A stretch of 64,000 nucleotides of DNA from Holtiella tumoricola (GCF_027857615.1 NZ_JAQIFT010000013.1:1-64000); one strand, 5' to 3'. Counted from the first letter of the stretch, positions 1 to 8,888 are shown. Notes: generated by a model from the sequence alone, not told the origin. Numbers and translations are program-made.

Positions 1-73
<73 letters not shown>

Positions 74-201
74 AAAGTTTGTCATCTGACATTTTGTACT
101 GTTAAGTAGTACTGACTCGAATCTTTAAGATTCATTTTGAATCGACTGGTTTAATGGTTATTTGATTAAGTTGTCCATGCTTATTTCGTAAGCACTTGTT
201 T

Positions 202-230
202 ATATTACCAATTAATACTTTCGCTGTCAA
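202..230 (-). promoter_or_regulatory. Sigma-A type promoter of the rRNA operon
   Basis: On the minus strand a perfect -35 box TTGACA (225-230) is separated by exactly 17 bases from a -10 box TAATAT (202-207). It sits about 130 bases upstream of the 16S 5' end and points toward it, as expected for an rRNA promoter. The leader between promoter and 16S would hold the pre-rRNA processing sequences. Confidence 0.85.
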
Positions 231-249
231 CCTATAAATTGTAAAAATC

Positions 250-281
250 TTGTTCAAAATTCATTATGTTTAGTGTATAAT
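250..281 (+). promoter_or_regulatory. Probable promoter of the phosphoesterase gene
   Basis: A consensus -10 TATAAT lies at 276-281, 33 bases before the chosen ATG at 315. Upstream candidates for -35 are TTGTTC (250-255, long 20-base spacer) or TTCAAA (254-259, 16-base spacer). The -10 is convincing and the -35 is weak. It is divergent from the rRNA promoter and only about 20 bases from it. Confidence 0.5.
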
Positions 282-314
282 GAAGAAGCACACTTACGGC
301 AAAGGATGAAGACT

Positions 315-917
315 ATGAAAATACTAATTGTTTCAGATGTAGAAAGTACATATATTTGGGATTTTTTTGATAAAGAAAAGTTTAAAGACATTGAACTGAT
401 TATTTCTTGTGGCGATTTAAAGGCATCTTATCTTTCTTTCCTTGTAACAATGATACCGGCACCACTTTTATATGTTCCAGGTAATCATGATGTAAGGTAT
501 TTAGATCAAGAACCTGAAGGTTGTATTAGCATTGATGACCAAGTCTTTATCTATAAAAATATAAAAATAGCCGGTCTCGGCGGTTGTATCGAATACTCTG
601 GTGGCCCTTTCCAATATACTGAAAAGGTTATGCAAAAACGCACAAAAAAACTTATGAAGGCTTGTCAAAAAAAAGGTGGTTTAGATATACTTGTAACTCA
701 CTCACCTTCATTAGGCATAGGGGATGGCGATGATTGGGCTCACAAAGGTTTTGCCTGCTTTCATGATGTTTATGAGAAACTTTCACCAAAGTATCATTTA
801 CATGGTCACCAACATCTGAATTACGGAGCTAAAAATAAACGTCAGCTTATCGTAAATGAAACACAAGTTATTAATGGTTTTTCTTATTACATTCTTGATT
901 ATCCGAATCCTGAATAA
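315..917 (+). CDS. Calcineurin-like metallophosphoesterase
   Basis: This 200-residue protein has the ordered metal-ligand motifs of the calcineurin-like phosphoesterase family: D8 near the N-terminus, CGD at about 32-34, GNHD at about 56-59, THS near 130 and HGHQH near 163-167. The family hydrolyses phosphomono- or diesters using two metal ions; the substrate here cannot be read from sequence. It has no signal peptide, so it is probably cytosolic. I chose the ATG at 315 because AAAGGA sits just upstream; the open frame extends to 273 but that part overlaps the promoter. It is a single gene ending at a bidirectional terminator. Confidence 0.85.
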   Translation: MKILIVSDVESTYIWDFFDKEKFKDIELIISCGDLKASYLSFLVTMIPAPLLYVPGNHDVRYLDQEPEGCISIDDQVFIYKNIKIAGLGGCIEYSGGPFQYTEKVMQKRTKKLMKACQKKGGLDILVTHSPSLGIGDGDDWAHKGFACFHDVYEKLSPKYHLHGHQHLNYGAKNKRQLIVNETQVINGFSYYILDYPNPE

Positions 918-919
918 AT

Positions 920-957
920 AAAAAAGCAAGTACATGTTTAAATGTACTTGCTTTTTT
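920..957. terminator. Bidirectional intrinsic terminator
   Basis: A perfect 16-bp stem (arms 920-935 and 942-957, 6-base loop) has an A-run on one side and a T-run on the other. It lies between the convergent phosphoesterase and BMP-type genes and can serve both. Confidence 0.9.
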
Positions 958-968
958 ATTTTAAATAT

Positions 969-2930
969 CTATCCTTCATTGTGTACAATATTTTTCATAT
1001 AACTAAATGGATCTGTTGGTTTTAGATCTTCAGTATTAGGAAGTTCTCCTTCTACCCCATCCACAAGCCAATCCATGTTAATAATATCTTCATAGTCACA
1101 TACTTGACCTGTTTTCACACGAAGCACTTTATTTTGATCATAAATAGGTCCTATAAATGGATTAAATTCATTTCTTATAATAGCAGTTTTAACGCCTTCT
1201 ACTAATGATTTCATTGGCTGATTAATATTACGATTTGAATAAAGCACATCTACAATACCTGTATTCATCCCTAACCAGAAATTCATTGGTTGGTCTCCAG
1301 CTGAGATATCGGCAAGTGTTTTCCAAGTACCTGTTAAAATATTACGGATAACACTTTCATAAAATACACCCCAGTTCCAAATAGCCATTGCATAATGTTT
1401 TTTATCCTGTTCATCTTTGCCTATTGCATAAACACCATATTCTTTTGACATATCACCTGGTACCGGTAGATCTTCATTTGAAATAATATCTACCCCTGCT
1501 TCTATTAAATGTTTTGCAACATCTTTACCTTGCTCTGGATTATCCCATCTATATGTCCACATCGCTTTAACTTTGGCATAAGGATTTACTGCGCGTACAC
1601 CAAGAGTGAAAGCATTAATACTAGAAACCACTTCTGAAATAGGATAAGGTGCTACATATCCGATAATATTAGTCTTTGTCATTGCACCTGCTATCATCCC
1701 CAAAATATATCGTGGCTCGTGAATACGTCCAAAGTAGAGCGTTAAGGATTTATAAGAATGTGTTCCGGCACAGTTGAAGAATTTAACCTCTGGATACTGC
1801 ATGGCTGCCTTTAAAGCAGGTGCAACAAAAGTTGGGCTGGTCGTAAAAATAATATCATATTTTTCTTTGGCCAGTTGCTCAAATACTTCATAAGCTTCTG
1901 CACTTTCAGGAACATTAATAATCTTTGTTGTTTGAATTTGATCCTTGAAGATATTATTAATGTGTAAACGTCCTAGTTCATGGCTATAGGCCCAACCAGA
2001 AGTTTCTGGTGCTTTTGCATAAACAAAAGCAATTTTCAAAGTACGTCTAAAGCTTAAGCGATCTGTTATAGAACTCAACATACCTTTTTTCTTAGGCACT
2101 TCTAAAGAGTCTGTTTTAACATTAGCCTCATCTTGTTCAATCGCTTCTAATTCAGCGATTAACTTCTGAATATATTCTTTATGCTCATTTGCAGTAATTT
2201 CTTCTGGTAAGCCATAGATCTTAAGGAAGTTTAGAAGTGCATCACCTGTGGTAATTTTAAGTCTTGCGCCACCTTCTTTAAGATAGATATTTCTAAATGG
2301 TCGATAAATCTCTGCTATAAATTGCTTTTCTTTAGAGTCAAATACATTTTTACTCCATTTATACTGATTAATAAATTCATTTAATTCTTTAAAACGTCCT
2401 GGTTGTGTAAACCAGATGATATTAATATGAGTATTTTTATAAAAATCTAAGAACTCATAATAAATGGTATTGACTTTATTACCTGGATCCCTTTTAGGTA
2501 CTAAACGTGTAACATAAGCATTAAAAGACGTGGCACCCACATATTTGAGTACACTTACTCGTTTATTACCTTCTACAACAAAAAATCTATTTAAATACTC
2601 ATATACTTTAATAGGGTCACGAATACCTTCATTAACATGCGCACGATATAAACTCATCCATTTATTTGCAAACTCAGTATTAATCCCCATAAGTGGCATA
2701 AAATTATGAGCAAATGAAATGCTTCTTGAATGGGTATAGGTTCCTGTAATTTTATTAATTGGAATTTCTACAAGTCCTAAAGAAACTTCGGACAAAATTT
2801 CACTAGATTGCATAACGCCATCTAATGATGGTAAATAACCAATTTCTCCTTTGTTTACCATAGCATTCCAAGATTGCTTAGCACTTTTATTTGCTTGTTC
2901 GTAAACATTTTCAAGCTCTAATTGATTCAT
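969..2930 (-). CDS. BMP-family ligand-binding protein with ParB-like N-terminal region
   Basis: This is a 653-residue protein in two parts. The C-terminal part (about 298-640) has the fold signature of BMP/Med periplasmic binding proteins (PF02608-like), including a start LKIAFVYAKAPETSGWAYSH, a central FFNCAG, and a GVDII segment. These normally bind nucleosides or similar ligands for ABC importers. The N-terminal part (about 50-140) has DPIKVYEYLNRFFVVEGNKR, which resembles the ParB/Srx-like 'VV-GNHR' motif. A charged linker (245-295) joins them. Unlike ordinary BMP proteins it has no signal peptide or lipobox and no ABC transporter genes beside it. It is therefore likely a cytosolic sensor; this role is inference. 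Its start is well placed, and a small membrane protein lies 39 bases upstream. Confidence 0.75.
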   Translation of the reverse strand: MNQLELENVYEQANKSAKQSWNAMVNKGEIGYLPSLDGVMQSSEILSEVSLGLVEIPINKITGTYTHSRSISFAHNFMPLMGINTEFANKWMSLYRAHVNEGIRDPIKVYEYLNRFFVVEGNKRVSVLKYVGATSFNAYVTRLVPKRDPGNKVNTIYYEFLDFYKNTHINIIWFTQPGRFKELNEFINQYKWSKNVFDSKEKQFIAEIYRPFRNIYLKEGGARLKITTGDALLNFLKIYGLPEEITANEHKEYIQKLIAELEAIEQDEANVKTDSLEVPKKKGMLSSITDRLSFRRTLKIAFVYAKAPETSGWAYSHELGRLHINNIFKDQIQTTKIINVPESAEAYEVFEQLAKEKYDIIFTTSPTFVAPALKAAMQYPEVKFFNCAGTHSYKSLTLYFGRIHEPRYILGMIAGAMTKTNIIGYVAPYPISEVVSSINAFTLGVRAVNPYAKVKAMWTYRWDNPEQGKDVAKHLIEAGVDIISNEDLPVPGDMSKEYGVYAIGKDEQDKKHYAMAIWNWGVFYESVIRNILTGTWKTLADISAGDQPMNFWLGMNTGIVDVLYSNRNINQPMKSLVEGVKTAIIRNEFNPFIGPIYDQNKVLRVKTGQVCDYEDIINMDWLVDGVEGELPNTEDLKPTDPFSYMKNIVHNEG

Positions 2931-2969
2931 ATCTTCACCCCTTTATTAGGATTATTTAATTATGTAAAA

Positions 2970-3329
2970 TCATTTACGGTCAAAGTTTTCTATATTATTT
3001 TCATTAAGTCCCCAGCTTAGTATACGTCCATCTAAGTTATAATACATTTCAAACTGCTTTTCATCTATATTATATAACATTTTACTTGGAGAAAGAATTT
3101 GATATGTTGGCGATTCAATGACTTCATTCAAAGTCATTGTTCCATCTGAGTTAAAAGTTACTTCCTCTCCTGTTTCCTTAGAAATCCAGGTTCCAACCAG
3201 TTTAGGTTCATTATATTGCTCAATCGTATATAAGCATCCCCCACCTATACCTAACAGACACATTGTCCCTATAATAATACGGCCTATAGAATTTTTCTTT
3301 TTATTTTTAGTAGACTTATAAGTCGACAT
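2970..3329 (-). CDS. Small membrane-anchored protein with lipocalin-like repeat
   Basis: This 119-residue protein has a basic Lys-rich N-terminus, then one hydrophobic segment (about 16-36), then a short extracytoplasmic domain. The domain carries a GTWISKETGEEVTFNSDGTM pattern typical of small lipocalin-like/DUF5640-type beta domains. Function is unknown. An AAAGGGGG-like ribosome binding site precedes the ATG. It is followed after 39 bases by the BMP-ParB gene with no terminator seen between, so the two may be cotranscribed. Confidence 0.65.
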   Translation of the reverse strand: MSTYKSTKNKKKNSIGRIIIGTMCLLGIGGGCLYTIEQYNEPKLVGTWISKETGEEVTFNSDGTMTLNEVIESPTYQILSPSKMLYNIDEKQFEMYYNLDGRILSWGLNENNIENFDRK

Positions 3330-3402
3330 GGTCTTGCCCCCTTTTAATGATTACTCATTATACAATAAAAATTGCCATTTTTCAATGTATCCATAAGATA
3401 AA

Positions 3403-3429
3403 AGAGCCTAATAATTACAATTAGGCTCT
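3403..3429 (-). terminator. Intrinsic terminator after the DUF3298 gene
   Basis: A perfect 10-bp stem (AGAGCCTAAT at 3403-3412 with ATTAGGCTCT at 3420-3429) is followed on the minus strand by TTTTAT. It overlaps the stop codon of the 3428-4159 gene. Confidence 0.8.
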
Positions 3430-4159
3430 AATGTAAATCTTTTTCACTGATGCTAAATTCCATAGTTCCTGATGTATAGGGTGCAACTTCATTTAAATTA
3501 AATACAAGAACTAAGTCTCCATGAGGTGTGATGTAGAAATTTTGGTCATCTTGAATCTTAAGATTTCCATAAATCTCGTCATTTAATAAAGTTTTTGCGT
3601 CCGCTCGTTTTTCAATTTGTTTAAGGATAAGGCCTTGAAGTTTATCTTTATAATTTGCTTCATCTTTAAACAATTGATCCAGTGTGAGAATACGATTTGT
3701 CTGTAAATCTAACGTTACGTACTTATAGGTAGAAAGCCCATGAGCACCGCCTTTATATTGGTAGTCAAAGAAACTGATAACAAAATATGGACTTTTAGTT
3801 TCTTTTATAGTGTATTGACTAATCAGTTCATATTTGTTTTTAGATGAATCATGTTTCGCTTCTTTAACAAGCTTCTTTTGTAAATCTGTCCCATGTTTCT
3901 TTAGGATGGCATTAATCTTTTTTTCAGCTTTTTTATCCTTTAAGCCACTAATAGCAGGATACTGAATTTGTACATGCCATTTTTCTTCATTTTGCATATT
4001 ACTTTGCTCTTCTACTTGTACTTCCATTGGAACAGCCATAACAAATATAGCTGTCCCAGGTGTATCATTTGTGCGTTCTTTGCTTGTTTCTTCAGCATAA
4101 CAAGGTATTATATTTAGAAAAACACTTAAAAATAAAATCAAAGCCATTTTCCTAGCCAT
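3428..4159 (-). CDS. Secreted DUF3298-domain protein (RsiV-like C-terminus)
   Basis: This 243-residue protein has a clear signal peptide (ARKMALILFLSVFLNIIPCYA, cleavage near residue 22). The C-terminal half has the DUF3298 pattern: a GGAHG motif, 'TLDLQTNRILTLDQLFKD', and a VVF-like end (NLNEVAPYTSG). In other Firmicutes this domain forms the extracellular part of the anti-sigma factor RsiV or of free secreted proteins. No transmembrane anti-sigma part and no sigma factor gene is nearby, so it is better described as a stand-alone exported protein. Function is unknown. It is monocistronic, with its own terminator. Confidence 0.75.
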   Translation of the reverse strand: MARKMALILFLSVFLNIIPCYAEETSKERTNDTPGTAIFVMAVPMEVQVEEQSNMQNEEKWHVQIQYPAISGLKDKKAEKKINAILKKHGTDLQKKLVKEAKHDSSKNKYELISQYTIKETKSPYFVISFFDYQYKGGAHGLSTYKYVTLDLQTNRILTLDQLFKDEANYKDKLQGLILKQIEKRADAKTLLNDEIYGNLKIQDDQNFYITPHGDLVLVFNLNEVAPYTSGTMEFSISEKDLH

Positions 4160-4296
4160 TTTTAAATCCCCCTGTTCATTGATGAAGTTACAAATTTAGT
4201 ATGTGTAATTTACGCCGCTTTATAATAAGCAAACATTTGCAGAACTGTTTTCTATTTCAATGTATAGGTAAAAATAAGGTTTTATTTGTAATTTTA

Positions 4297-4325
4297 TTGG
4301 ATAAATATTGGATGAGTAGTATACT
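4297..4325 (+). promoter_or_regulatory. Probable sigma-A promoter of the aldehyde dehydrogenase gene
   Basis: A TTGGAT -35 (4297-4302) and a TATACT -10 (4320-4325) are separated by 17 bases, 39 bases ahead of the ATG at 4365. Confidence 0.6.
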
Positions 4326-4364
4326 ATAAAAGATAGAATGATTAAATAATTTGAGGTGTAGGAA

Positions 4365-5729
4365 ATGAAAGATATGACTGAACAGATTCAATATATGCAT
4401 CGTTTTTTTAAAACAGGCAAAACATTACCTATAGATTTTAGACTTTATTTTTTAAAAAAATTAAAAAGATATCTTATGGCTCATCAGGAAGATTTAGCTA
4501 AAGCTCTCTATGCAGATTTTAAAAAACCATACTATGAAACTTATATGACTGAAATTTATATGGTCCTCCAAGAACTTGATCAAACCATTAAAGCACTTCC
4601 TAAATGGGCAAAGACAAAAAACTATACAGCTCCTTTCCCTCTTTTAAGTGGCACAACACAAGTGACCCCTAAACCTTTTGGTTTATGTGCTATTTTTTCA
4701 CCTTATAACTATCCTATTCAACTTTCTCTTTCTCCTTTAATTGGTGCACTTGCAGCAGGGAATTGTGTGATCTTAAAAGTTTCTGAGTACACACCACATA
4801 CTTCTAGAGTGCTTAAACGTCTTTTATCCGAAGTTTTCCCACCTCATTTAGTATGGACATTAGAAGGTGATGCGACTATCTGCGAAACGCTATTAAACCA
4901 GCCTTTAGACTACATTTTCTTTACAGGCAGTACAGCTACCGGCAAGAAAGTAATGGCACAAGCCTCAAAGCATCTCATTCCTCTTACATTAGAACTAGGG
5001 GGCAAAAATCCTGTTATTGTAGATTATAGTGCGGATCTAAAAATAGCTGCTAAACGTATTGCATGGGGCAAATTTATGAATGCAGGCCAAACTTGTGTCG
5101 CACCTGATTATGTTTTAGTTCATGATAGTGTGGTAGATGAATTTTTAGAGGCCTTAAAAACTGAGACAGAACGTATGTTTAAAGATAAAGCAAATCTTTC
5201 TCGTCTCATTCATGAAGGCCATTATGTACACATTTTAAAATGCATTAACGAAGATAACATCTACTATGGTGGTCATTTTGATCCTGAAGATCTTTATGTG
5301 GAACCTACTATTTTATATCCAACAAAGTTAAGTGATGAATGTATGCAAGAAGAAATCTTTGGACCAGTGCTCCCCGTCCTTACTTTTAACAAACTTTCAA
5401 CCGCTATCGAAACTGTACAACGTTTTCCTAAACCACTCGCATGTTATATCTTTAGTGAAGATAGGTTGCGTACCAATCATCTTTTAAAAAATCTTTCTTT
5501 TGGTGGTGGTTGTATTAACGATACCATTATGCATTTAACCCATTCAAAAGCCCCCTTTGGTGGTGTAGGTTATAGCGGAATAGGTGCTTATCATGGTAAA
5601 TATAGCTTTGAAACCTTCTCACGTCCACAAACCATTTGTTATAGTTCTAAGTTTGAGCTTCCTCTTCGTTATCCTCCTTACGATCGTACACTTCCACTTT
5701 TAAAGCAATACATTACAAAACGTTTTTAG
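4365..5729 (+). CDS. NAD(P)-dependent aldehyde dehydrogenase (class 3-like)
   Basis: This is a 454-residue member of the aldehyde dehydrogenase superfamily, the usual length of the short class-3/YwdH branch that oxidises medium or long aliphatic and aromatic aldehydes to acids. Key residues are visible: the cofactor-loop FTGST at 186-190, catalytic Glu210 in LELGGKNP, nucleophile Cys244 in NAGQTC, and EEIFGPVLPV near 336. The C-terminus lacks the hydrophobic anchor of some class-3 enzymes. A GAGGTG ribosome binding site precedes the ATG. It is flanked by its own promoter and terminator, so no operon partner suggests the substrate. Confidence 0.9.
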   Translation: MKDMTEQIQYMHRFFKTGKTLPIDFRLYFLKKLKRYLMAHQEDLAKALYADFKKPYYETYMTEIYMVLQELDQTIKALPKWAKTKNYTAPFPLLSGTTQVTPKPFGLCAIFSPYNYPIQLSLSPLIGALAAGNCVILKVSEYTPHTSRVLKRLLSEVFPPHLVWTLEGDATICETLLNQPLDYIFFTGSTATGKKVMAQASKHLIPLTLELGGKNPVIVDYSADLKIAAKRIAWGKFMNAGQTCVAPDYVLVHDSVVDEFLEALKTETERMFKDKANLSRLIHEGHYVHILKCINEDNIYYGGHFDPEDLYVEPTILYPTKLSDECMQEEIFGPVLPVLTFNKLSTAIETVQRFPKPLACYIFSEDRLRTNHLLKNLSFGGGCINDTIMHLTHSKAPFGGVGYSGIGAYHGKYSFETFSRPQTICYSSKFELPLRYPPYDRTLPLLKQYITKRF

Positions 5730-5731
5730 AT

Positions 5732-5768
5732 AAAAAAAGAGACTGTTTTCTAACAGCCTCTTTTTTTA
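5732..5768 (+). terminator. Intrinsic terminator of the aldehyde dehydrogenase gene
   Basis: A stem of A-rich arm plus GAGACTGTT pairs with AACAGCCTC (one mismatch), followed by a run of T. The A-run on the other side means it may also stop the convergent minus-strand gene. Confidence 0.8.
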
Positions 5769-5791
5769 CTTTTAAAGATCTAGTTTCATTT

Positions 5792-6034
5792 CTAATCATC
5801 ACACTCATGACCTGTGCAAATACAATCATGACCCGTTTGTTTTTTAATTTTATTAAGTTGATCTAAGAAATCATCTATCTCACCAATTTCCATACGATCA
5901 TTAGTATGCACATCATAGATTTTACCTTTATTAAAATCTCTTAAAACATACGTGCATCCATTACTATCGTCTTTATGAATACAACGATAGCCTTCTTTAT
6001 ATTTTTCTTTGAGAGCATCTACATTTGTTGGCAT
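5792..6034 (-). CDS. Small acidic protein with Cys/His-rich tail, function unknown
   Basis: This 80-residue soluble protein ends in HDCICTGHECDD, a compact Cys/His cluster that could bind a metal; two more cysteines lie at about 18 and 27. I do not recognise the family. The ribosome binding site AAGGGGG sits 7 bases before the ATG and is embedded in the 3' arm of the hairpin that follows the integrase gene, so its translation may depend on that hairpin being open. It lies 57 bases downstream of the recombinase gene. Confidence 0.6.
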   Translation of the reverse strand: MPTNVDALKEKYKEGYRCIHKDDSNGCTYVLRDFNKGKIYDVHTNDRMEIGEIDDFLDQLNKIKKQTGHDCICTGHECDD

Positions 6035-6036
6035 AA

Positions 6037-6084
6037 AAAAACCCCCTTTTATTTAGTTAAAATAACCTAAATCAAGGGGTTTTA
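6037..6084 (-). terminator. Hairpin after the recombinase gene, overlapping the next RBS
   Basis: On the minus strand AAAACCCC (6077-6084) pairs with GGGGGTTTT-type sequence (6037-6045), followed by T residues. The loop is about 25 bases. The 3' arm contains the AAGGGGG ribosome binding site of the downstream gene, so it may act as a terminator or as a translation-controlling hairpin. Confidence 0.55.
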
Positions 6085-6090
6085 TACATC

Positions 6091-7053
6091 TTAACGTCTA
6101 TCAAAATTTAACTTTTTAATTTCATTTTGTTTCTGACTCGCTTCTATTTCATGGGTATAAATAGATAGTGTAATAGATGGATTACTGTGGGAAATTAATG
6201 AAGATAATGTTGTAATATCCATTTTAGCTGCAATACAATAAGAAGCAAAGGTATGTCTAAAAATATGGGCATGAATATGTCTTCCAAGTACTGTAGAAAG
6301 TTTAAGCATTAAATCATGAAGAGAGCGTGATGCTAAATGCTTATTGCTATCTTGACGACTTGGAAACATATAAGGAGAAGCTTCTAAGTTTGAAAGAATC
6401 TCTTTATTTTCAAGTTTTTTAAGCTGCATTTGATAAACACCTAAAAACTCCAATAACTGAGGATGAATAGGAATATTGTTATATTTAAATCCCTTTGCTA
6501 AAAGCAAAATACTATTGGTTTGGATATTAATATCTTGTTTTTTTATACTTACAGCTTCCGTTGCACGACATCCTGTATAAAGTAAGATACCTATAAGAAG
6601 CCTATTTCTGATCCAACAATAATATAAATAATCAAAATGATTGCTACTCCCTAATAGTACTTCATTTTCACCAATTTGACCATCTATGTAATCAATGAGT
6701 TCTTCTATTTCTTCTGTAGTTAAAATTTCTTTGGGTGCTTTAGTCTTACGCATTTTAATAGGATCAATATATTCGTACAAACGTTCATCACATAATCGTT
6801 TTTCATAACAAAATTTAAGAAACCGATGTAATACGACACGTTTACGTTTAAGACTTGCAGGTTTTAGATCTTGACTTTGAAGTTCAATTAAATAATCCTG
6901 AATCATTTCAAAGTTAATTTCTTCAAGATTCACAGCTTCTATACACTCTTGCCATTGATTAAGATCTTGCATATAAGCTTTAAGTGTATGAGGTGAAAGC
7001 TGCATGCCTTCTAATGAGACTTTAAAATAATGAATACTCTTTTGAATCGTCAT
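6091..7053 (-). CDS. Tyrosine recombinase / phage-type integrase
   Basis: This 320-residue protein has the two-domain layout of XerC/D-type recombinases: an N-terminal SAM-like core-binding domain (about 1-100) and a C-terminal catalytic domain. All catalytic residues are seen: Arg163 (TGCRATE), Lys187, His263-x-x-Arg266 (HIFRHTF), His289 (SHSN) and Tyr299 (SIYTH). It should cut and rejoin DNA through a 3'-phosphotyrosine. It is not a close match to the housekeeping XerC or XerD motifs, and no excisionase, att repeats or phage genes are beside it. Whether it moves anything or resolves something locally is unknown. Confidence 0.85.
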   Translation of the reverse strand: MTIQKSIHYFKVSLEGMQLSPHTLKAYMQDLNQWQECIEAVNLEEINFEMIQDYLIELQSQDLKPASLKRKRVVLHRFLKFCYEKRLCDERLYEYIDPIKMRKTKAPKEILTTEEIEELIDYIDGQIGENEVLLGSSNHFDYLYYCWIRNRLLIGILLYTGCRATEAVSIKKQDINIQTNSILLLAKGFKYNNIPIHPQLLEFLGVYQMQLKKLENKEILSNLEASPYMFPSRQDSNKHLASRSLHDLMLKLSTVLGRHIHAHIFRHTFASYCIAAKMDITTLSSLISHSNPSITLSIYTHEIEASQKQNEIKKLNFDRR

Positions 7054-7085
7054 TCAATACCTCCTCTCCTAAAAAATTATATTAT

Positions 7086-7110
7086 AAAAGGGCTGTTAAA
7101 ACAGCCCTTA
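7086..7110 (-). terminator. Intrinsic terminator of the FNT channel gene
   Basis: AAGGGCTGTT (7088-7097) and AACAGCCCTT (7100-7109) form a tight hairpin just after the FNT stop, followed on the minus strand by TTTTATAAT. Confidence 0.8.
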
Positions 7111-7118
7111 CTTTCTTA

Positions 7119-7952
7119 TTATTGAGCAGGTTTTGTGCATTTTTTGTAGATTACATAGTACATAACCCCAATAAATACCCCACCGATAAGATTTCCGATC
7201 GTAACTGGAATTGCATTATTGACAAAGAAGTTTCCCCAAGTTAAAGTATCTAACTTATCTGCAGCTACTCCTGACATTTCTACAAGTTCTGGATTCATTT
7301 TAATAAATAAACCAACTGGAACATAGTACATATTAGCTACAATATGTTCTGCTCCACTAATTGCAAATGCAAAAATAGAGAAGAAACCTGCTAATATCTT
7401 ACCTGTTACATCTTTTGCTGAGTAAATCATCCAAATACCAGCACATACAAAGATATTACAAATGATTGCTAAACAAAGTGCTTCAGTAAAAGGTAAATTC
7501 GACTTTGTAATGGCTGTTTTTAAAGCATAAGCTGCAAAGCCACCATCACTCATTCTAAACAAACCTGTATTTGCTTGCAAGAAAGCAATAGATACTGCAC
7601 CTACAAAATTACCAGCAAGTACAATCACTAAGTTTTTAAAGAAGTCAATTACTCTTGTACGTTTTTCTAAAGTAGATAAGACAATCAGACAGTTACCTGT
7701 AAAAAGGTCTGCTCCATTAAGTACAACAAACATTAACCCTATTGGGAATACTGCACCTGTTACAAGTTTTGCTACACCTTTATCATGAATAGCATGTGCT
7801 GCAGTTGATGAAGCTAACGCCCCAAGTGCTATATAAACACCCGCCATAACTGCCATTAAAAAAATTGCAAGTACCGTACGATTAACTTTTGCAACACCTG
7901 CATCTGTTGTGTAATCTAAAATCTCATTTGGTGCTAAATAATTTTTTGCCAT
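7119..7952 (-). CDS. Formate/nitrite transporter (FNT) family channel
   Basis: This 277-residue integral membrane protein has six hydrophobic segments and the FNT features: AHAIHDKG near the first helices, NGADLFTGN (about 98-106), a SGAEHIVANMY pore segment, and a WGNFFVNNAIPVTIGNLIGG repeat of the first half. FNT channels move formate, nitrite or hydrosulfide across the membrane. Formate is plausible because fhs and folD are encoded nearby, but that is inference. I chose ATG 7952 because AAGGAGTG lies 8 bases upstream; the frame extends to 7988 without a better signal. It is followed by a terminator. Confidence 0.9.
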   Translation of the reverse strand: MAKNYLAPNEILDYTTDAGVAKVNRTVLAIFLMAVMAGVYIALGALASSTAAHAIHDKGVAKLVTGAVFPIGLMFVVLNGADLFTGNCLIVLSTLEKRTRVIDFFKNLVIVLAGNFVGAVSIAFLQANTGLFRMSDGGFAAYALKTAITKSNLPFTEALCLAIICNIFVCAGIWMIYSAKDVTGKILAGFFSIFAFAISGAEHIVANMYYVPVGLFIKMNPELVEMSGVAADKLDTLTWGNFFVNNAIPVTIGNLIGGVFIGVMYYVIYKKCTKPAQ

Positions 7953-8009
7953 TTTATACACTCCTTTTCCAATCAAAGAGTATACCACCTATGCCTATTC
8001 ATTTCAACA

Positions 8010-8888
8010 TTATTCTTTCTCATTTTCCTTATTCAACAAAATTTGTTGTATTTTTGTCTGAAGTTGTTGCATATCGCTATAATATTTTTCTTGTATTTTT
8101 GTCTTTTCTTCATTAAATATAATATTTTGTTCTAGTAAGGAATTTTTAAGTTCTAATTCATACTTCTCTTTAACGGTAGCTAATTCTTGTGTATATTTTT
8201 CTATCTCTAATCGAAGTACTTCTTTACTTTTTTCTATTTCTCTTTGACTAAACCAAAGTTCTGATGCAATTTCATCGTTACGTACTTGTAAACGTTCATT
8301 TTCACTAGTACGTTCTTCTATTTCTATTTCTAAGCGCTCCCATTTACTATTTTCTCCTTTTAAGCGTTCGATTTCTTCTTCATACTTGTCGCATAGTACA
8401 TGATGTTGCTTCATTTGTTGTTTTTGTTCTTTAACAACTTCTTCTAACTCTTCTTTTTCTTTTTTTAATCCACAAATCTGTGCTTCTAGGTTTTTCTTTT
8501 CTTCCTTTAAAGCTTTTATCTCAGTTTCCTTTTCTTCTTCTAACTTTTTTAATGTCTCTTTAAACATTTCTTGTTTCTCTAATAAAGCAATCTTTTCTTT
8601 TTCTTTTTCACTTAACAGCTCCTCTACTTCATTTACCCGATCTTCTACTAAAAGGTTAACCCTTTCACCCATATTTAAATACATATTTTGAATACGATTT
8701 AATAGTCTTTGCAATTCATCTATATCTTGAACCAATACACTTTCAGACTGTTTTTGACGTTCTAATTTATAGGCACTCAATAACACACTCATAAACTCTT
8801 TCCCTGTTAGTTGAGTGTTTTTCATCATCTCTGCTAACTCATTTTTCATCTCTTCTGGTACCTTTACACCAAATGTTACATCTGCCAT
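8010..8888 (-). CDS. Ribbon-helix-helix DNA-binding protein with long coiled coil
   Basis: This 292-residue protein starts with a short segment (about 1-45, VTFGVKVPEEMKNELAEMM) that fits a ribbon-helix-helix (CopG/Arc-like) DNA-binding domain. The rest (about 60-285) is almost continuous Glu/Lys/Leu-rich coiled coil. This layout is seen in KfrA-like plasmid proteins and some chromosome-associated proteins. Its upstream region holds five GTTAAC-centred sites, and one more AGGTTAACC occurs inside the gene (8653-8661). Autoregulation or DNA bridging by the coiled coil is therefore plausible (inference). The ribosome binding site is AAGGAGAA. Confidence 0.65.
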   Translation of the reverse strand: MADVTFGVKVPEEMKNELAEMMKNTQLTGKEFMSVLLSAYKLERQKQSESVLVQDIDELQRLLNRIQNMYLNMGERVNLLVEDRVNEVEELLSEKEKEKIALLEKQEMFKETLKKLEEEKETEIKALKEEKKNLEAQICGLKKEKEELEEVVKEQKQQMKQHHVLCDKYEEEIERLKGENSKWERLEIEIEERTSENERLQVRNDEIASELWFSQREIEKSKEVLRLEIEKYTQELATVKEKYELELKNSLLEQNIIFNEEKTKIQEKYYSDMQQLQTKIQQILLNKENEKE

